A stretch of DNA of 64,000 nucleotides from Halomonas sp. BDJS001 (GCF_026104355.1 NZ_CP110535.1:3720001-3784000), one strand, 5' to 3'; shown: positions 1 to 10,830, counted from the stretch's first letter. The notes: a model not told the origin generated them from the sequence alone. Numbers and translations are program-made.

Positions 1-866
1 GCGCCCGTCAGCGGCGTAGCAAAGAAACGCCCGGCCTGACTGCCCTTGATCACGGCGGCATTGTCGCTGTAAGCCGAGAGGACATTGTCAGGCGAGGATG
101 CAAAGGTGTTTTTGATCATCTTAAACAGCGAGTGGCTCTGCGGCTCGCCATCGATCACCCAATCGGCGTTGAAGATTTTGTGACGGCAGTGCTCAGAGTT
201 GGCCTGGGCAAACATCATCAGCTCAACGTCGCTGGGGTTACGCCCCAGCTCATTGAAAGCATCGACAAGGTAGTCGATTTCATCTTCGGCCAGCGCCAAC
301 CCCAGCGCCTGATTGGCGGCTGCCAGCGCATCCCGGCCACCCTCAAGAATATCCACACTGCCCAGTGGCGCCGGGTCGTGTTGGGCAAACAGCTTGGCGG
401 CGTCCGAAGCATCGGCCAGCACAGTTTCGGTCATACGGTCGTGCAGCAGAGCCGCCAGCGCGTTCAACCCCTCTTCATTCGGCATGGTGGTAAAGCCGAC
501 CCGATAATCGATGCCGCGCTCAATGCGGCTAACTTGGCGCAAGCCACAGTTGTGGGCAATATCAGTGGCTTTTGACGACCAGGGCGATTGGGTGCCTAGG
601 CGCGGCACCACCAAAAAACGCTGGGCACGCGCAGGAACCTCGTCGTTCGATTGGGAGCTATGGCTCGGCACGTAGTCCAATAGTTGCGCCAAACGTTCGC
701 GGGCAGCGTCATCCAGCTCCTCGCGGTGGTCATGGGCGTGAACATCAATAAAATGAACATAGTGGGCAGACAGCGCCTCCACCTCGGGAACACGTTCACG
801 CAGCACCGTTAACAGCCGAGCATGACGGAAGGCAGAAAGGGCGGGCGCGCCTCGCAGTTCGAGCAT
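1..866 (-). CDS. purL: Phosphoribosylformylglycinamidine synthase, 5' part (cut by window edge)
   Basis: The first 288 codons of the large FGAR amidotransferase, which makes FGAM from FGAR, ATP and glutamine in purine synthesis. The reverse strand is open from the ATG at 866 to the left edge. The N-terminus [13 protein letters not shown], the stretch [16 protein letters not shown] and the very conserved [18 protein letters not shown] (about residues 219-236) match the family N-terminal and linker regions as I know them from E. coli PurL. The ATP-binding and glutaminase domains lie outside the window. It is divergent from mltF, as in E. coli. The Shine-Dalgarno before the ATG is weak (AGGAT directly upstream). 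Confidence 0.97.
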   Translation of the reverse strand, partial: MLELRGAPALSAFRHARLLTVLRERVPEVEALSAHYVHFIDVHAHDHREELDDAARERLAQLLDYVPSHSSQSNDEVPARAQRFLVVPRLGTQSPWSSKATDIAHNCGLRQVSRIERGIDYRVGFTTMPNEEGLNALAALLHDRMTETVLADASDAAKLFAQHDPAPLGSVDILEGGRDALAAANQALGLALAEDEIDYLVDAFNELGRNPSDVELMMFAQANSEHCRHKIFNADWVIDGEPQSHSLFKMIKNTFASSPDNVLSAYSDNAAVIKGSQAGRFFATPLTG

Positions 867-881
867 ATCCTGAAGCCTCTA

Positions 882-907
882 GAGCAGGGAAATTCGAGCA
901 GGGAAAT
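882..907. repeat. 12-bp direct repeat in the purL leader
   Basis: GAGCAGGGAAAT occurs at 882-893 and again at 896-907, 14 bases apart, in the purL/mltF intergenic region just upstream of the purL start. A 6-3-6 palindrome (GGCCGC-TAT-GCGGCC, 913-927) follows. I do not recognise a PurR-type box here. The function is unknown and the repeat may be chance duplication. Confidence 0.5.
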
Positions 908-1050
908 CACCGGGCCGCTATGCGGCCATGCTTTTATGGTGCCGAAAATTGCCTATGATACTGGAAACCACCCGCCACACGAAATCAACAAGGTGACAGC
1001 CTGCCCCTGGCTGGGTATCGTGGCAGCTTGTTTCATGCCGACAAGACGCC

Positions 1051-2514
1051 ATGCTGACGTTGATTTGCCGACACTTTGTAGCCCGAGCCAGCGCTTATTA
1101 TGCGCTGATAGCTATTACGCTTTTGACGCTGGTGCCGACGCTCTCCCTGATTCCTCCCGGCGAGCACCTGACGCAGATCACTGCAAAAGATTTTATTACC
1201 GTCCACACCCGTAACACACCCACTACTTATTACGAGGGTCGCCAAGGCCCTACCGGCTTTGAGTATGAGCTGATGCACCGTTTTGCCGATTACCTTGGGG
1301 TGAGTCTTAACCTTAACGCCCGCCACCACCCTGAAAGTGTGCTGCCGGCGGTACGTGAGAGCGGCGACCTGGGCGCGGCAGCACTACCGCTGCTACCTAA
1401 CCCTTCCGGCATTTACTACACCCGACCGATTATTCAAATGCAGCCACTGGTCGTCTACCGGCGCGGCCTTAATGGCATCAGTGAGCCGGGCGACCTGGTC
1501 GGCCTGGAGCTTGGTACGCTTAGCGAAGCGGGTACCAGCGAAGCGCTGCGCGACCTCCAGAACCGCTACCCCACCCTGAGCTGGAAAGAGTCTCACGAAC
1601 TGGAAGTCGCCGAACTACTGGCCCGGGTTGAGAATGGCACCTTGGACGCAGCGGTTATTTTTGAGCATCAATTCCGTTTAAACCGGCTGTTTTTTCCTAA
1701 CGTTGAACGCGGCTTTATCCTCGGCGACCCGCTCTCCATGGCGTGGGCGGTGCCCAGTGGTCGCGGCTTAGGGTTACTTGAGGCCGCTAATCGCTTCCTC
1801 CAAGACCTGCAGGAGAGCGGCACGCTGGATCGGCTGGTAAGTCGCTATTTTGGCCATGACGACTACTTAGAGTATGTCGGCACCCGCACCTTTCTTGATC
1901 ACCTGGACGCGCGCTTGCCCCGTTACAGAGACCTCTTTCAGCAGTCTGCTCGGGAAACGGGGTTTGATTGGAAGTTACTCGCGGCCGTGGGCTACCAGGA
2001 GTCTCACTGGGATCCTGACGCCGTCTCGCCGACCGGTGTACGCGGTTTAATGATGCTGACCAATGACACTGCCGGTGAAATGGGCATCAGCGACCGTACC
2101 GATCCGGCCCAGAGCATTGATGGCGGTGCCCGCTATTTACGCAGCATCAAGGATCGCTTACCGGAAAGCATCACCGGCGATGACCGGCTGTTTATGGCCA
2201 TGGCTGCTTACAATGTAGGCCTGGGGCATTTATACGACGCTCGCAAGATCGCCGAAATGCGCGCTGGCAACCCCGACAGTTGGGTGGATGTACGCGCCGC
2301 GCTCCCGCTCTTGCAACAGCGTGCATGGCATAGCCAAACGCGTCACGGCTACGCCCGGGGCGGGGAGCCGGTAATATACGTACGCAACATCCGGCGCTAC
2401 TACGAAATGATTGAGTATGTTGAGCGTAGCCGTCAGCAGTTTTTCCAATTAGAACAAACACCTGTCAACGATGATCCACTGCTATTGTTCGAGCTTGTGC
2501 CGCCGCTTAATTAA
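1051..2514 (+). CDS. mltF: Membrane-bound lytic murein transglycosylase F
   Basis: Peptidoglycan lytic enzyme that cleaves the MurNAc-GlcNAc bond with formation of 1,6-anhydro-MurNAc at the cell envelope. The 487-aa protein (about 518 in E. coli) has an N-terminal hydrophobic segment (about 16-35), a solute-binding-protein-like domain (about 45-275) and a C-terminal lysozyme-like SLT domain. The SLT signature [20 protein letters not shown] is intact and puts the catalytic Glu at residue 317. It lies divergent from purL and tail to tail with tadA, with no base between the stop codons. This purL-mltF-tadA neighbourhood is conserved in gammaproteobacteria. Confidence 0.95.
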   Translation: MLTLICRHFVARASAYYALIAITLLTLVPTLSLIPPGEHLTQITAKDFITVHTRNTPTTYYEGRQGPTGFEYELMHRFADYLGVSLNLNARHHPESVLPAVRESGDLGAAALPLLPNPSGIYYTRPIIQMQPLVVYRRGLNGISEPGDLVGLELGTLSEAGTSEALRDLQNRYPTLSWKESHELEVAELLARVENGTLDAAVIFEHQFRLNRLFFPNVERGFILGDPLSMAWAVPSGRGLGLLEAANRFLQDLQESGTLDRLVSRYFGHDDYLEYVGTRTFLDHLDARLPRYRDLFQQSARETGFDWKLLAAVGYQESHWDPDAVSPTGVRGLMMLTNDTAGEMGISDRTDPAQSIDGGARYLRSIKDRLPESITGDDRLFMAMAAYNVGLGHLYDARKIAEMRAGNPDSWVDVRAALPLLQQRAWHSQTRHGYARGGEPVIYVRNIRRYYEMIEYVERSRQQFFQLEQTPVNDDPLLLFELVPPLN

Positions 2515-3048
<534 letters not shown>

Positions 3049-3097
3049 TCACTTCCACCGACAGCCTCTTATAGAGACAGCCGCAAGGATACCGAGA

Positions 3098-3916
3098 ATG
3101 ACAGACGCGCTGAATAAACTGGTAGCGTTACTAGAGCTAGAGACACTGGAAGAGACGCTATATCGTGGCCAGAGTCAGGATCTAGGCTTTCCTCAACTCT
3201 ATGGTGGTCAGGTGCTCGGTCAGGCGCTGGCAGCCGCCGCACGCACCGTGCCCAATGAGCGCCGCCCCCACTCTCAACACGGCTATTTTCTGCGTCCCGG
3301 CGATCCCCACCGTCCCGTTGTCTATCAAGTGGATACTATTCGCGATGGTGGCAGCTTCACCACCCGCCGCGTCACTGCCATTCAAAAAGGCCGACCCATT
3401 TTCTTCTGCAGCGCCTCCTTTCAAAGCGAAGAGGCGAGCTTTAGCCATCAGCGCGCCATGCCCAATGTGCCAGCACCCGAAGCGCTAATTAAAAACGGCG
3501 AGGCCAAGCACGAGCGCTTCCCAGGCCACCCAATTGAGTTTGTGCATCTCCCTGGCAACCCCGACAGCGGCACGCCAGCAGGCCAATGCCTATGGTTTCG
3601 TCTTTCCGGCACGCTGCCGGACGACCCGGCGCTGCACCGCCACCTGCTCTCTTACGCCTCAGACTTCAATCTGCTAACCACCAGCCTGCTTCCCCATGGC
3701 ATTGAGTACCGCGACCCCAAGCTACGCATCGCCAGCCTTGACCATGCCCTGTGGCTCCACCAGGACACCCGTTTGGACGACTGGCTGCTATACGTTATCG
3801 ACTCACCCTGGGCAGGCGGAGCCCGAGGGTTGGCACGGGGGCATATTTACAGCCGCGACGGCCGCCTAGTGGCCTCTACCGCTCAGGAGGGACTAACGCG
3901 CTATGCAAAAGACTAA
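3098..3916 (+). CDS. tesB: Acyl-CoA thioesterase II (TesB type)
   Basis: Hydrolyses acyl-CoA esters to free fatty acid and CoA in the cytoplasm. The 272-aa double-hotdog protein (286 in E. coli TesB) contains the family motifs YGGQVLGQALAAA near residue 33, HGYFLRPGDP, and RDGGSFTTRRV, and the C-terminal hotdog with SLDHALWLH near 210 containing the conserved Asp. The reading frame is open back to 3041, but the ATG at 3098 is preferred because AAGGA lies 10 bases upstream and translation from it gives the standard TesB N-terminus. Monocistronic, between tadA and the malic enzyme gene. Confidence 0.93.
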   Translation: MTDALNKLVALLELETLEETLYRGQSQDLGFPQLYGGQVLGQALAAAARTVPNERRPHSQHGYFLRPGDPHRPVVYQVDTIRDGGSFTTRRVTAIQKGRPIFFCSASFQSEEASFSHQRAMPNVPAPEALIKNGEAKHERFPGHPIEFVHLPGNPDSGTPAGQCLWFRLSGTLPDDPALHRHLLSYASDFNLLTTSLLPHGIEYRDPKLRIASLDHALWLHQDTRLDDWLLYVIDSPWAGGARGLARGHIYSRDGRLVASTAQEGLTRYAKD

Positions 3917-3937
3917 CGGACATACCTCCTCAAAACA

Positions 3938-3963
3938 CTTACGCCCGCTAAGAAGCGCGTAAG
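3938..3963 (-). terminator. Possible terminator of the malic enzyme gene
   Basis: CTTACGC (3938-3944) pairs with GCGTAAG (3957-3963). Read on the minus strand, the hairpin is followed by TGTTTTG. The stem is only 7 bp with a 12-base loop, so support is modest. It lies between the 3' ends of the convergent thioesterase and malic enzyme genes. Confidence 0.4.
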
Positions 3964-3984
3964 GATAAGCCTGGGCGCAGCGAT

Positions 3985-5256
3985 TCAGCCGCCGTAAACG
4001 TCATTAATTGACTGCAGCGGGTAGTGCGCTGGAAATGGCTTACGCGCTACGCCAGAATCAACCGCGGCTTGGGCAACCGCCGAGGTAACCCGCGCCAGCA
4101 GGCGAATATCGACAGGCGTGGGGATGATGTACTCGCGACCAAAGCTCATCTCGGTGCGCTCGTAGGCGTCCAACACTTCCTGGGGTACCGGCTCACGGGC
4201 CAGATCTTTCAGGGCATGTACTGCTGCCAGCTTCATCTCTTCGTTAATGCGCGTGGCTCGAACATCCAAAGCGCCGCGGAAGATAAACGGGAAACCCAGC
4301 ACGTTGTTGACCTGGTTCGGGAAGTCCGAACGGCCGGTCGCCATAATGACATCAGGGCGCGCTTCGCGGGCCACGTCAGGGTGAATTTCCGGATCTGGGT
4401 TAGTGCAGGCAAAAATCACCGGATCTGGCGCCATTTTCTTAACCTGCTCAGCAGAGAGCAGCCCCGGACCTGACAGGCCGATAAAGACGTCAGCGTTATC
4501 GATAGCATCATCTAAGGTACGCATCTCGGTATCGCGGGCGAATTCAGCTTTATACTCATTGATACCTTCGCGATCAGTATGAATAACGCCACGCCGATCC
4601 AGCATTACAAGGTTTTCTTTACTTGCACCACAGGAGACCAGCAGGCGCATACAGGCAATCGCCGCCGCACCAGCGCCCATGCAAACAATCTTAACGTCTT
4701 CGATTTTTTTGCCAGCAATATCCAACGCGTTCAGCATCCCAGCCGCCGTGACAATCGCGGTGCCGTGCTGATCATCGTGAAATACCGGGATACTGCAGCG
4801 CTCGATCAGCGCTTTCTCGATTTCAAAACACTCCGGCGCCTTGATATCTTCAAGATTGATGCCGCCCCAGGTATCGGCAATCCGCGCCACGGTATCGATA
4901 AACGCCTGGGGGCTCTCCGCATCCACTTCGATATCCACTGAGTTGATGCCAGCAAAGCACTTGAATAGCACGCCTTTGCCTTCCATCACCGGCTTGCTCG
5001 CCAACGGGCCCAGATTACCCAACCCCAGAATAGCGCTGCCATCGGTAATCACGGCGACCAGATTGCCCTTGCCGGTATAGCGGTAGGCATTTTCCGCATC
5101 CCGGGCGATTTCAATCACTGGCTCAGCCACGCCCGGACTATACGCCAGTGCCAAATCCCTCGCCGTCGCGGTGGGTTTGGTCAACTCCACCGAAAGCTTA
5201 CCGGGAATCGGTTTCGCGTGATAATCCAAAGCAGCCTGCTTATTTGCATCCGTCAT
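3985..5256 (-). CDS. NAD(P)-dependent malic enzyme, short form
   Basis: Oxidative decarboxylation of malate to pyruvate and CO2 with NAD(P)H formation. The 423-aa protein contains the malic enzyme N-terminal domain (YSPGVAEPV, GDGSAILGLGNLGP-like region at about 70-85, VFHDDQHGTAIV near 160) and the NAD-binding domain (MGAGAAAIACMRLL, then FACTNPDPEI and MATGRSDFPNQVNN). It stops after the catalytic part. The C-terminal phosphotransacetylase-like half of MaeB (about 760 aa) is absent, so this is the short form. Whether it prefers NAD or NADP cannot be read safely from the sequence. Upstream lies a 343-base gap with no gene. Confidence 0.92.
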   Translation of the reverse strand: MTDANKQAALDYHAKPIPGKLSVELTKPTATARDLALAYSPGVAEPVIEIARDAENAYRYTGKGNLVAVITDGSAILGLGNLGPLASKPVMEGKGVLFKCFAGINSVDIEVDAESPQAFIDTVARIADTWGGINLEDIKAPECFEIEKALIERCSIPVFHDDQHGTAIVTAAGMLNALDIAGKKIEDVKIVCMGAGAAAIACMRLLVSCGASKENLVMLDRRGVIHTDREGINEYKAEFARDTEMRTLDDAIDNADVFIGLSGPGLLSAEQVKKMAPDPVIFACTNPDPEIHPDVAREARPDVIMATGRSDFPNQVNNVLGFPFIFRGALDVRATRINEEMKLAAVHALKDLAREPVPQEVLDAYERTEMSFGREYIIPTPVDIRLLARVTSAVAQAAVDSGVARKPFPAHYPLQSINDVYGG

Positions 5257-5599
5257 GGTCAGAGTCCAGTTAACATAAAGTAGATAAGTCGTTTCAGAAT
5301 ATAGAAAAAACCATAGCGCCTCAAGCGCGCCGTCAACTTACAACAAAACGCTCGTTTAACTGAATTTTACCTTCATATTCGTCACTTTTAGCCACTATTT
5401 GCAGAAACTTATGCAAACCGGCTTTATTCATAACGCTTTACTTATTGCTGCATGGCAGCATTTATGGAAATTTTTTCCACATAAAGCCCATGCAGCAAGT
5501 ATATATCCAGCGCACAAAAACCCACGCCTAGGCGTGGGTTTTGCGCGAACCTAGCCTGAAATGCACAGGCAGGCTGGCGATATGGCTATCCGGCTGGGA
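5257..5599. other. Intergenic region holding the malic enzyme leader and the rpmE terminator
   Basis: This 343-base AT-rich stretch has no ORF that I would call a gene. It must contain the promoter of the minus-strand malic enzyme gene, but I could not find a convincing -35/-10 pair. Its right part holds the palindromic terminator of rpmE (5516-5542). No RNA gene or repeat is visible. Confidence 0.6.
5516..5542 (-). terminator. Rho-independent terminator of rpmE
   Basis: A perfect inverted repeat, CCCACGCCT/AGGCGTGGG (5521-5538), is flanked by AAAAA on the left and TTTT on the right, so it reads as a terminator on either strand. It lies about 60 bases beyond the rpmE stop codon. Confidence 0.85.
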
Positions 5600-5815
5600 T
5601 TAGCCGCGCTTAACAGCAGCGCCGAAACGCTTGTTGAAGCGCTCTACGCGGCCACCAGTGGTCGCTTGCTTCTGCTTACCTGTGTAGAACGGGTGGCAGT
5701 TGGAGCACACATCCAAAGAGAAGTCCTGACCAGAGGTCGTACCTACCTGGAAAGTAGCGCCGCAAGAACAGTTGGCGGTGACCGTGTTGTAATTCGGGTG
5801 AATACCTTGTCTCAT
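5600..5815 (-). CDS. rpmE: 50S ribosomal protein L31
   Basis: Large-subunit ribosomal protein of 71 aa starting [19 protein letters not shown]. The four zinc-binding Cys (C16, C18, C37, C40) are present, so this is the zinc-containing (C+) form. In many bacteria that form is replaced by a cysteine-free paralogue when zinc is low; no paralogue is in this window. The frame is open back to 5869, but the ATG at 5815 with GTGAGG upstream gives the family N-terminus. Divergent from priA, as in E. coli, and followed by a strong terminator. Confidence 0.97.
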   Translation of the reverse strand: MRQGIHPNYNTVTANCSCGATFQVGTTSGQDFSLDVCSNCHPFYTGKQKQATTGGRVERFNKRFGAAVKRG

Positions 5816-6024
5816 TTCGAGCCTCACTAAGCTGTATGCCGCCACCTGATCTCTTGCCAAGTACCGCATACGGGTTTGGAAAAAACGACTAACCGGTTAG
5901 CCGCTCTGTCGTTACGATGGTTCTTTGCAACAGATCTTAGCAATAGACCTTTACAATAGATCGATAAAGATCGTTAAGATTCAGAGCGGTCGCATATTCT
6001 AGCAAAACTAACGCCGGAGGCCAA

Positions 6025-8283
6025 TTGGCTGACTCCTTTTCTTCACAGGCATCTTTTCAAGGATCTGCTCAAGCACCCGGCCAGGTGCTTAAAGTAGCCC
6101 TACCCTCGCCGCTGCGCCGCCTGTTCGACTACCTGCCATCCAGGAAAGTACCCTCCTGCGGCTGGCAGCCGGGCCTGCGCGTGCGGGTGCCGTTTGGACG
6201 GCGCGAAGTGGTTGGCGTGGTGGTCGAACTGGCTGACAGCAGCGACCTGCCGCGCAGCCAACTCCGGGCGATTAGTGAAACGCTTGATGATGCCCCTCTG
6301 CCGGAAGATTGGCTATGGCTATGCCGCTTTGCCGCCCGTTACTACCAGCACAGCCTGGGCGACACCCTGCACCACGCCATGCCAGCACGGCTACGCCAGG
6401 GACATCCCATGGCGGGGCGCACCCAAACCCTATGGCTCGCCCAGGGCGAAGGCGCAGAAGAGATACTCAGCCGAGCCCCCAAACAAGCCGAGCTATATTC
6501 GCTGCTGCGCCAACACCCGCACGGCCTACCCAGCCGTGCGGTTAGCGCCCACGGTTTTGCCCGCGATCAGCTACTGGCGCTGGAGAAAAAAGGCCTGGCC
6601 ACGAGTCAGGAGCACATTCTCACTGCTCCAGCGCCCCCCAGCGGCAACTTGTTGGCAACACCGGCACTCCCCCTTAATCGCGAACAGGCCACGGCGCTGG
6701 CAGCACTGCACGAAAAGCTCGATAGCTATCACCCCTGCTTGCTCGAAGGCGTCACTGGTAGCGGTAAAACCGAAGTCTATCTTCAACTAATTGAAGCTAT
6801 TGCCGCCAAAGGCAAACAGTCGCTGGTATTGGTGCCGGAAATTGGCTTAACCCCCCAGACGCTCGCCCGCTTTAGAAACCGTTTTCGGGTGCCCGTGGTG
6901 GCACTGCATTCAGGCCTCACCGACCCAGAGCGGCTAGACGTGTGGGAGGCCGCCGCCAGCGGTCGGGCGCTGATTATTATTGGCACCCGCTCGGCAATTT
7001 TCACCCCGCTGGCCAACCCCGGGGCGATTATTGTCGATGAGGAGCACGACGGCTCCTACAAACAGCACGACGGCTTGCGCTACCACGCCCGGGATTTAGC
7101 GGTGGCCAGAGCTCACTACCATAAAATCCCACTGCTGATGGGCAGCGCCACGCCTTCGCTGGAGAGCCTGCATCAGGCGCTTAGCGGCGCCTATCGCCAT
7201 CTTCGTTTAACCCAACGCCCCAGCCAGCACCCACCGGCCAAGCTGGAGTTGATCGACCTACGCCACCAGCGCCGCCAGGGGGGGCTGCTTCCTGGCGCCA
7301 TCAAGGCTATTAAAAGCACCTTGAGCGCTGGTAAACAGGTACTGATTTTTATCAACCGGCGCGGTTTTGCCCCAACCCTTGCCTGCCACGCCTGCGGTTG
7401 GATCGCCGATTGCAATCAGTGCGACGCACGCATGACGCTACACCGCCAACCTCCCTTACTGGCTTGCCACCACTGCGATAGCCGCCGCGCCCTGCCGGAT
7501 GCCTGCCCCGAGTGCGGCAGCGGCGACCTGCGCGCCCTGGGTAGCGGTACAGAACGTACCGAAGAGACACTGCAGACGCTGTTCCCCAAAACCACCATTT
7601 ACCGCATCGACCGCGACAGCACGCGGCGGAAAGATAGCTTTGAACAAGTGCTAAAAGAGATACACCGGAGTGAACCCTGCGTATTGGTTGGCACCCAAAT
7701 GCTCGCCAAGGGCCACCATCTACCCCATGTTACGCTGGTGGTGGTGGTCAATGCCGACGGTGGCCTCTACGCCGCTGATTTTCGCGCCCTGGAACACAGC
7801 GCCCAACTGCTCGAACAGGTAGCGGGCCGAGCTGGTCGCGCCGCCCACCCAGGCCGCGTGCTGGTGCAAACGCTACACCCCGACGACCCTCATTTGGGCC
7901 AACTGGCTGAGCATGGCTACGGGGCGCTGGCGCGCAATATGCTGGAAGAGAGGCGCATTTCCCAACTGCCCCCGTTCTGTTTTATGGCGCTGCTACGCAT
8001 CGAAAGCCCCAAAGAGGAGGCCGCTTTGGCTATGGCGCAGCAGGCCGCCCAGGCCCTGCGCCAGTGGTTAAAAGAGAGCGGTGTCGCCACCCGTTGCCTG
8101 GGGCCGGTGCCCGCCCCAATGGAAAGACGCCAAAACCGCTACCATTTACACGTTATGCTGACAGCCCATAAACGCAGCCAACTACACCCTGCCGTTAGCT
8201 GGCTGGTGCAGTGGCTTGAAGCCAACCGCGAGGCACGCAAGGTACGCTGGTCGATTGATATCGACCCACAAACCCTTGCTTAG
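6025..8283 (+). CDS. priA: Primosomal protein N', replication restart helicase PriA
   Basis: 3'-5' DNA helicase that recognises stalled forks and loads the primosome for replication restart. The 752-aa product has the N-terminal DNA-binding domain, Walker A GVTGSGKT (242-249), the DEEHD Walker B box (338-342) and eight Cys in CxxC pairs between about 454 and 505 that bind the two zinc ions. The C-terminal helicase motifs include TQMLAKGHHLP and the QVAGRAGR box. The start is a TTG at 6025 with GGAGG 7 bases upstream; no ATG in frame lies near the N-terminus. Divergent from rpmE. Confidence 0.96.
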   Translation: MADSFSSQASFQGSAQAPGQVLKVALPSPLRRLFDYLPSRKVPSCGWQPGLRVRVPFGRREVVGVVVELADSSDLPRSQLRAISETLDDAPLPEDWLWLCRFAARYYQHSLGDTLHHAMPARLRQGHPMAGRTQTLWLAQGEGAEEILSRAPKQAELYSLLRQHPHGLPSRAVSAHGFARDQLLALEKKGLATSQEHILTAPAPPSGNLLATPALPLNREQATALAALHEKLDSYHPCLLEGVTGSGKTEVYLQLIEAIAAKGKQSLVLVPEIGLTPQTLARFRNRFRVPVVALHSGLTDPERLDVWEAAASGRALIIIGTRSAIFTPLANPGAIIVDEEHDGSYKQHDGLRYHARDLAVARAHYHKIPLLMGSATPSLESLHQALSGAYRHLRLTQRPSQHPPAKLELIDLRHQRRQGGLLPGAIKAIKSTLSAGKQVLIFINRRGFAPTLACHACGWIADCNQCDARMTLHRQPPLLACHHCDSRRALPDACPECGSGDLRALGSGTERTEETLQTLFPKTTIYRIDRDSTRRKDSFEQVLKEIHRSEPCVLVGTQMLAKGHHLPHVTLVVVVNADGGLYAADFRALEHSAQLLEQVAGRAGRAAHPGRVLVQTLHPDDPHLGQLAEHGYGALARNMLEERRISQLPPFCFMALLRIESPKEEAALAMAQQAAQALRQWLKESGVATRCLGPVPAPMERRQNRYHLHVMLTAHKRSQLHPAVSWLVQWLEANREARKVRWSIDIDPQTLA

Positions 8284-8403
8284 CACTTGTTTAGCAACAT
8301 GGCTTTGAAACTGCGGCTCAATTGCCGATAATAGCCGCTTTGCCGACGCACCTTTACTGCTGCGCGTTAGCACACGCCGCCATAGACGTAACCGGATACC
8401 TAC

Positions 8404-10089
8404 ATGAAAGAGACGATAGTTTCACTGCTCGAAGGCGCACTCACCGCGCTCAAGCACCAAGGCGTGCTGCCCAACGACCTTCAGCCCACCATCAAAGTGG
8501 ATCCAACCAAAGACAAGGCCCACGGCGATTACGCCACCAACTTGGCGCTGATGCTGGCCAAACCGGCAGGCAAAAATCCGCGTGAACTAGCCAACGCACT
8601 GGTGGAAGCGCTACCAGAAAGCGACGCCATCCAAAAAACCGAGATTGCGGGCCCCGGCTTTATCAACTTTTTTGCCGCCGCTGATGCCGCGGCGCAAATC
8701 GTTGCCCAGGTACTCGACTGTGGCGATACCTTTGGCCGCAGCATGGTGGGCAAAGGTGAGAAGGTGCAGGTCGAGTTCGTTTCCGCCAACCCCACCGGCC
8801 CGCTCCACGTAGGTCATGGCCGCGGCGCAGCGATTGGCGACTGCCTCTGTCGCCTGCTCGAAGCCACCGGCTTTGATGTCACCCGCGAGTTCTACTACAA
8901 CGATGCAGGCGCCCAGATCACCAACCTGGCTCGTTCGGTACAAGCGCGGGTCAAAGGCTTGGGCCCTGACGATGAGAGCTGGCCTGAAGATGGCTATCGC
9001 GGTGAATATATCGTCGATGTGGCCAACGACTACCTGGCCGGCAAAACAGTCAGTGCCGATGACCGCGAAGTCACCGCCAAAGCCGACCCTGACGATCTGG
9101 ACGCCATTCAAGCGTTCGCCGTGGCGTGGCTGCGTCGCGAACAGGATCTGGATCTTAAAGCCTTTGGCGTCGAGTTTGACGTCTATTTTCTGGAATCATC
9201 CCTCTATGAGGATGGTAAGGTAGAGGCGACCGTTGAGAAACTGGTGAACGCGGGCCATACCTATGAAGATGACGGCGCCATGTGGCTACGCACCACCGAC
9301 TTCGGCGATGACAAAGACCGCGTGATGCGCAAACGCGACGGCGGCTACACCTACTTCCTGCCCGATGTGGCGTACCATCTGGACAAATGGCAGCGCGGCT
9401 TCAAAACCGTGATCAATGAACAGGGCGCCGACCACCACTCCACCGTCACCCGCGTACGCGCCGGTTTACAGGCACTGGAGGTGGGCATCCCCAAAGGCTG
9501 GCCCGACTATGTGCTCCATCAGATGGTCATGGTCACTCGCTCTGGCGTTGAGGTAAAACTCTCCAAGCGTGCCGGTAGCTATGTCACCGTCCGCGACTTG
9601 ATCGACGAAGTCGGCCGCGATGCCACGCGCTTCTTCCTCGCCGCCCGCCGCGCAGACTCACAGCTCACCTTTGATATTGATCTGGCCCGCTCGCAGTCCA
9701 ACGACAATCCGGTCTACTACATCCAGTACGCCCACGCCCGGGTCTGCAGCATGCTGCGCAAAGCCCAGGATGCCGGCCAGCCCTTTGATCACGCCCTGGC
9801 ACTTGCCAACCTGGCGCTGCTGGACAGCGACCAGGAGAAAGCGGTACTTAACCGGCTAGCGCGCTTCCCTGAAGTCGTGGAAACCGCTGCCAGAAACCGC
9901 GAACCCCAGCAGGTTGCTCAGTATCTGCTCGATCTTGCCGGCGATTTCCACACCTGCTACAACGCCGTCAAAGTCATGGTTGAGGACGACACCCTGCGCA
10001 ACACGCGCCTGGCGTTGGGCCTCGCCACCCGTCAAGTGCTGCGCAACGGGCTTGATTTAATGGGGGTTAGCGCCCCAGAGGAGATGTGA
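8404..10089 (+). CDS. argS: Arginyl-tRNA synthetase
   Basis: Class I aminoacyl-tRNA synthetase that charges tRNA-Arg. The 561-aa protein has the N-terminal additional domain, the HIGH-type signature HVGHG (135-139) in [15 protein letters not shown], the KMSK-like loop VKLSKRAGS, and the DALR anticodon-binding domain at the C-terminus, ending with the usual hydrophobic tail ([16 protein letters not shown]). The start ATG at 8404 fits family N-termini. It ends 3 bases before the SPOR-protein gene, so the two are probably co-transcribed. Confidence 0.97.
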   Translation: MKETIVSLLEGALTALKHQGVLPNDLQPTIKVDPTKDKAHGDYATNLALMLAKPAGKNPRELANALVEALPESDAIQKTEIAGPGFINFFAAADAAAQIVAQVLDCGDTFGRSMVGKGEKVQVEFVSANPTGPLHVGHGRGAAIGDCLCRLLEATGFDVTREFYYNDAGAQITNLARSVQARVKGLGPDDESWPEDGYRGEYIVDVANDYLAGKTVSADDREVTAKADPDDLDAIQAFAVAWLRREQDLDLKAFGVEFDVYFLESSLYEDGKVEATVEKLVNAGHTYEDDGAMWLRTTDFGDDKDRVMRKRDGGYTYFLPDVAYHLDKWQRGFKTVINEQGADHHSTVTRVRAGLQALEVGIPKGWPDYVLHQMVMVTRSGVEVKLSKRAGSYVTVRDLIDEVGRDATRFFLAARRADSQLTFDIDLARSQSNDNPVYYIQYAHARVCSMLRKAQDAGQPFDHALALANLALLDSDQEKAVLNRLARFPEVVETAARNREPQQVAQYLLDLAGDFHTCYNAVKVMVEDDTLRNTRLALGLATRQVLRNGLDLMGVSAPEEM

Positions 10090-10092
10090 GCA

Positions 10093-10830
10093 ATGGCTAG
10101 CCCGCGCAAAAAGGCCGCCCCCCGCCGCGGCGCCACCTCCCAACGCAAGCCCAAGCGCAGCTCAGGCGGGGGCTTTCGCTTGCCCGGCTGGCTGTGGGGC
10201 CTTGCCGGTATGGCGGCAGGTTTCTTCTTGGCGCAGCACCAACACGGTACGGCTCCCTGGCAAGAGCAGCCGAGCGACACTCCCCAGGCCACGGTGATGC
10301 CCAAGCCCTCTGGCAGCGAAGAGCGCGCTGCCGCTCGGGAAACCGAGGAGGCCGCCGAGCCGTCCATGCCAACGTTTGAGTTTTATACCCTACTGCCGGA
10401 AACCGAGGTCATTGCCCCGGGTGTGTCGCTGCCCTCAAGCGTGGTGCGCCCTGAGGCTCCCGAACAAGCAGTCGATACCAGTGCAGCCTTGGGTGCCGCA
10501 GGTGACGACCCTATCGCTCAGGTCATCGCCGCCAATACCCGGCCTGAAGATCAGGTCTCGGCAGCCCAGCAGAATGAAGCGGCCACCAATACCCCAGGGC
10601 GTTATATGCTTCAGGCGGCCTCATTTCGTGAGGCAAGCGACGCCGAACAGCTGCGCGGCCGACTGCGTAATTTGAGCCTGCTGGCGGAAATCAGCGAAGT
10701 AAAGGCGGATGGCAATACCTGGCACCGGGTACAAGTAGGGCCTTACGAGGACACCCGCGAACTGAACCGGGCTCAGGATTTAATGAATACCCAAGGTATC
10801 GAGCCACTGCTTATCCAACTGCAAAACTGA
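10093..10830 (+). CDS. SPOR-domain cell division protein, FtsN-like
   Basis: Predicted bitopic inner-membrane protein of 245 aa. A basic cytoplasmic tail rich in Arg/Lys (1-28) is followed by one membrane helix (about 31-48), a long Ala/Glu/Pro-rich periplasmic linker and a C-terminal SPOR domain (about 168-245; GRYMLQAASF and WHRVQVGPY). SPOR domains bind denuded septal peptidoglycan. The topology and the position between argS and hslVU (E. coli has priA-cytR-ftsN-hslVU) suggest the FtsN role of activating septal wall synthesis. The linker is not conserved enough to prove orthology. The gene starts 3 bases after argS and is followed by a terminator. Confidence 0.85.
   Translation: MASPRKKAAPRRGATSQRKPKRSSGGGFRLPGWLWGLAGMAAGFFLAQHQHGTAPWQEQPSDTPQATVMPKPSGSEERAAARETEEAAEPSMPTFEFYTLLPETEVIAPGVSLPSSVVRPEAPEQAVDTSAALGAAGDDPIAQVIAANTRPEDQVSAAQQNEAATNTPGRYMLQAASFREASDAEQLRGRLRNLSLLAEISEVKADGNTWHRVQVGPYEDTRELNRAQDLMNTQGIEPLLIQLQN

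Noticed and set aside
132..575. A 147-codon plus-strand ORF inside purL
   Set aside because: The opposite strand encodes the conserved PurL N-terminal region without interruption.
822..1214. A 130-codon plus-strand ORF across the purL start and the mltF start
   Set aside because: It overlaps the purL coding start and the mltF N-terminus in another frame, has no plausible ribosome site and resembles no known protein.
4024..4473. A 149-codon plus-strand ORF opposite the malic enzyme gene
   Set aside because: Antisense shadow of a well-conserved enzyme; the sequence is Arg/His-rich and has no family features.
5945..5990. GATCG-rich repeats between rpmE and priA as a replication or attachment site
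   Set aside because: Only short, imperfect GATC-containing repeats with no DnaA boxes or integrase gene; normal promoter-region sequence is more likely.
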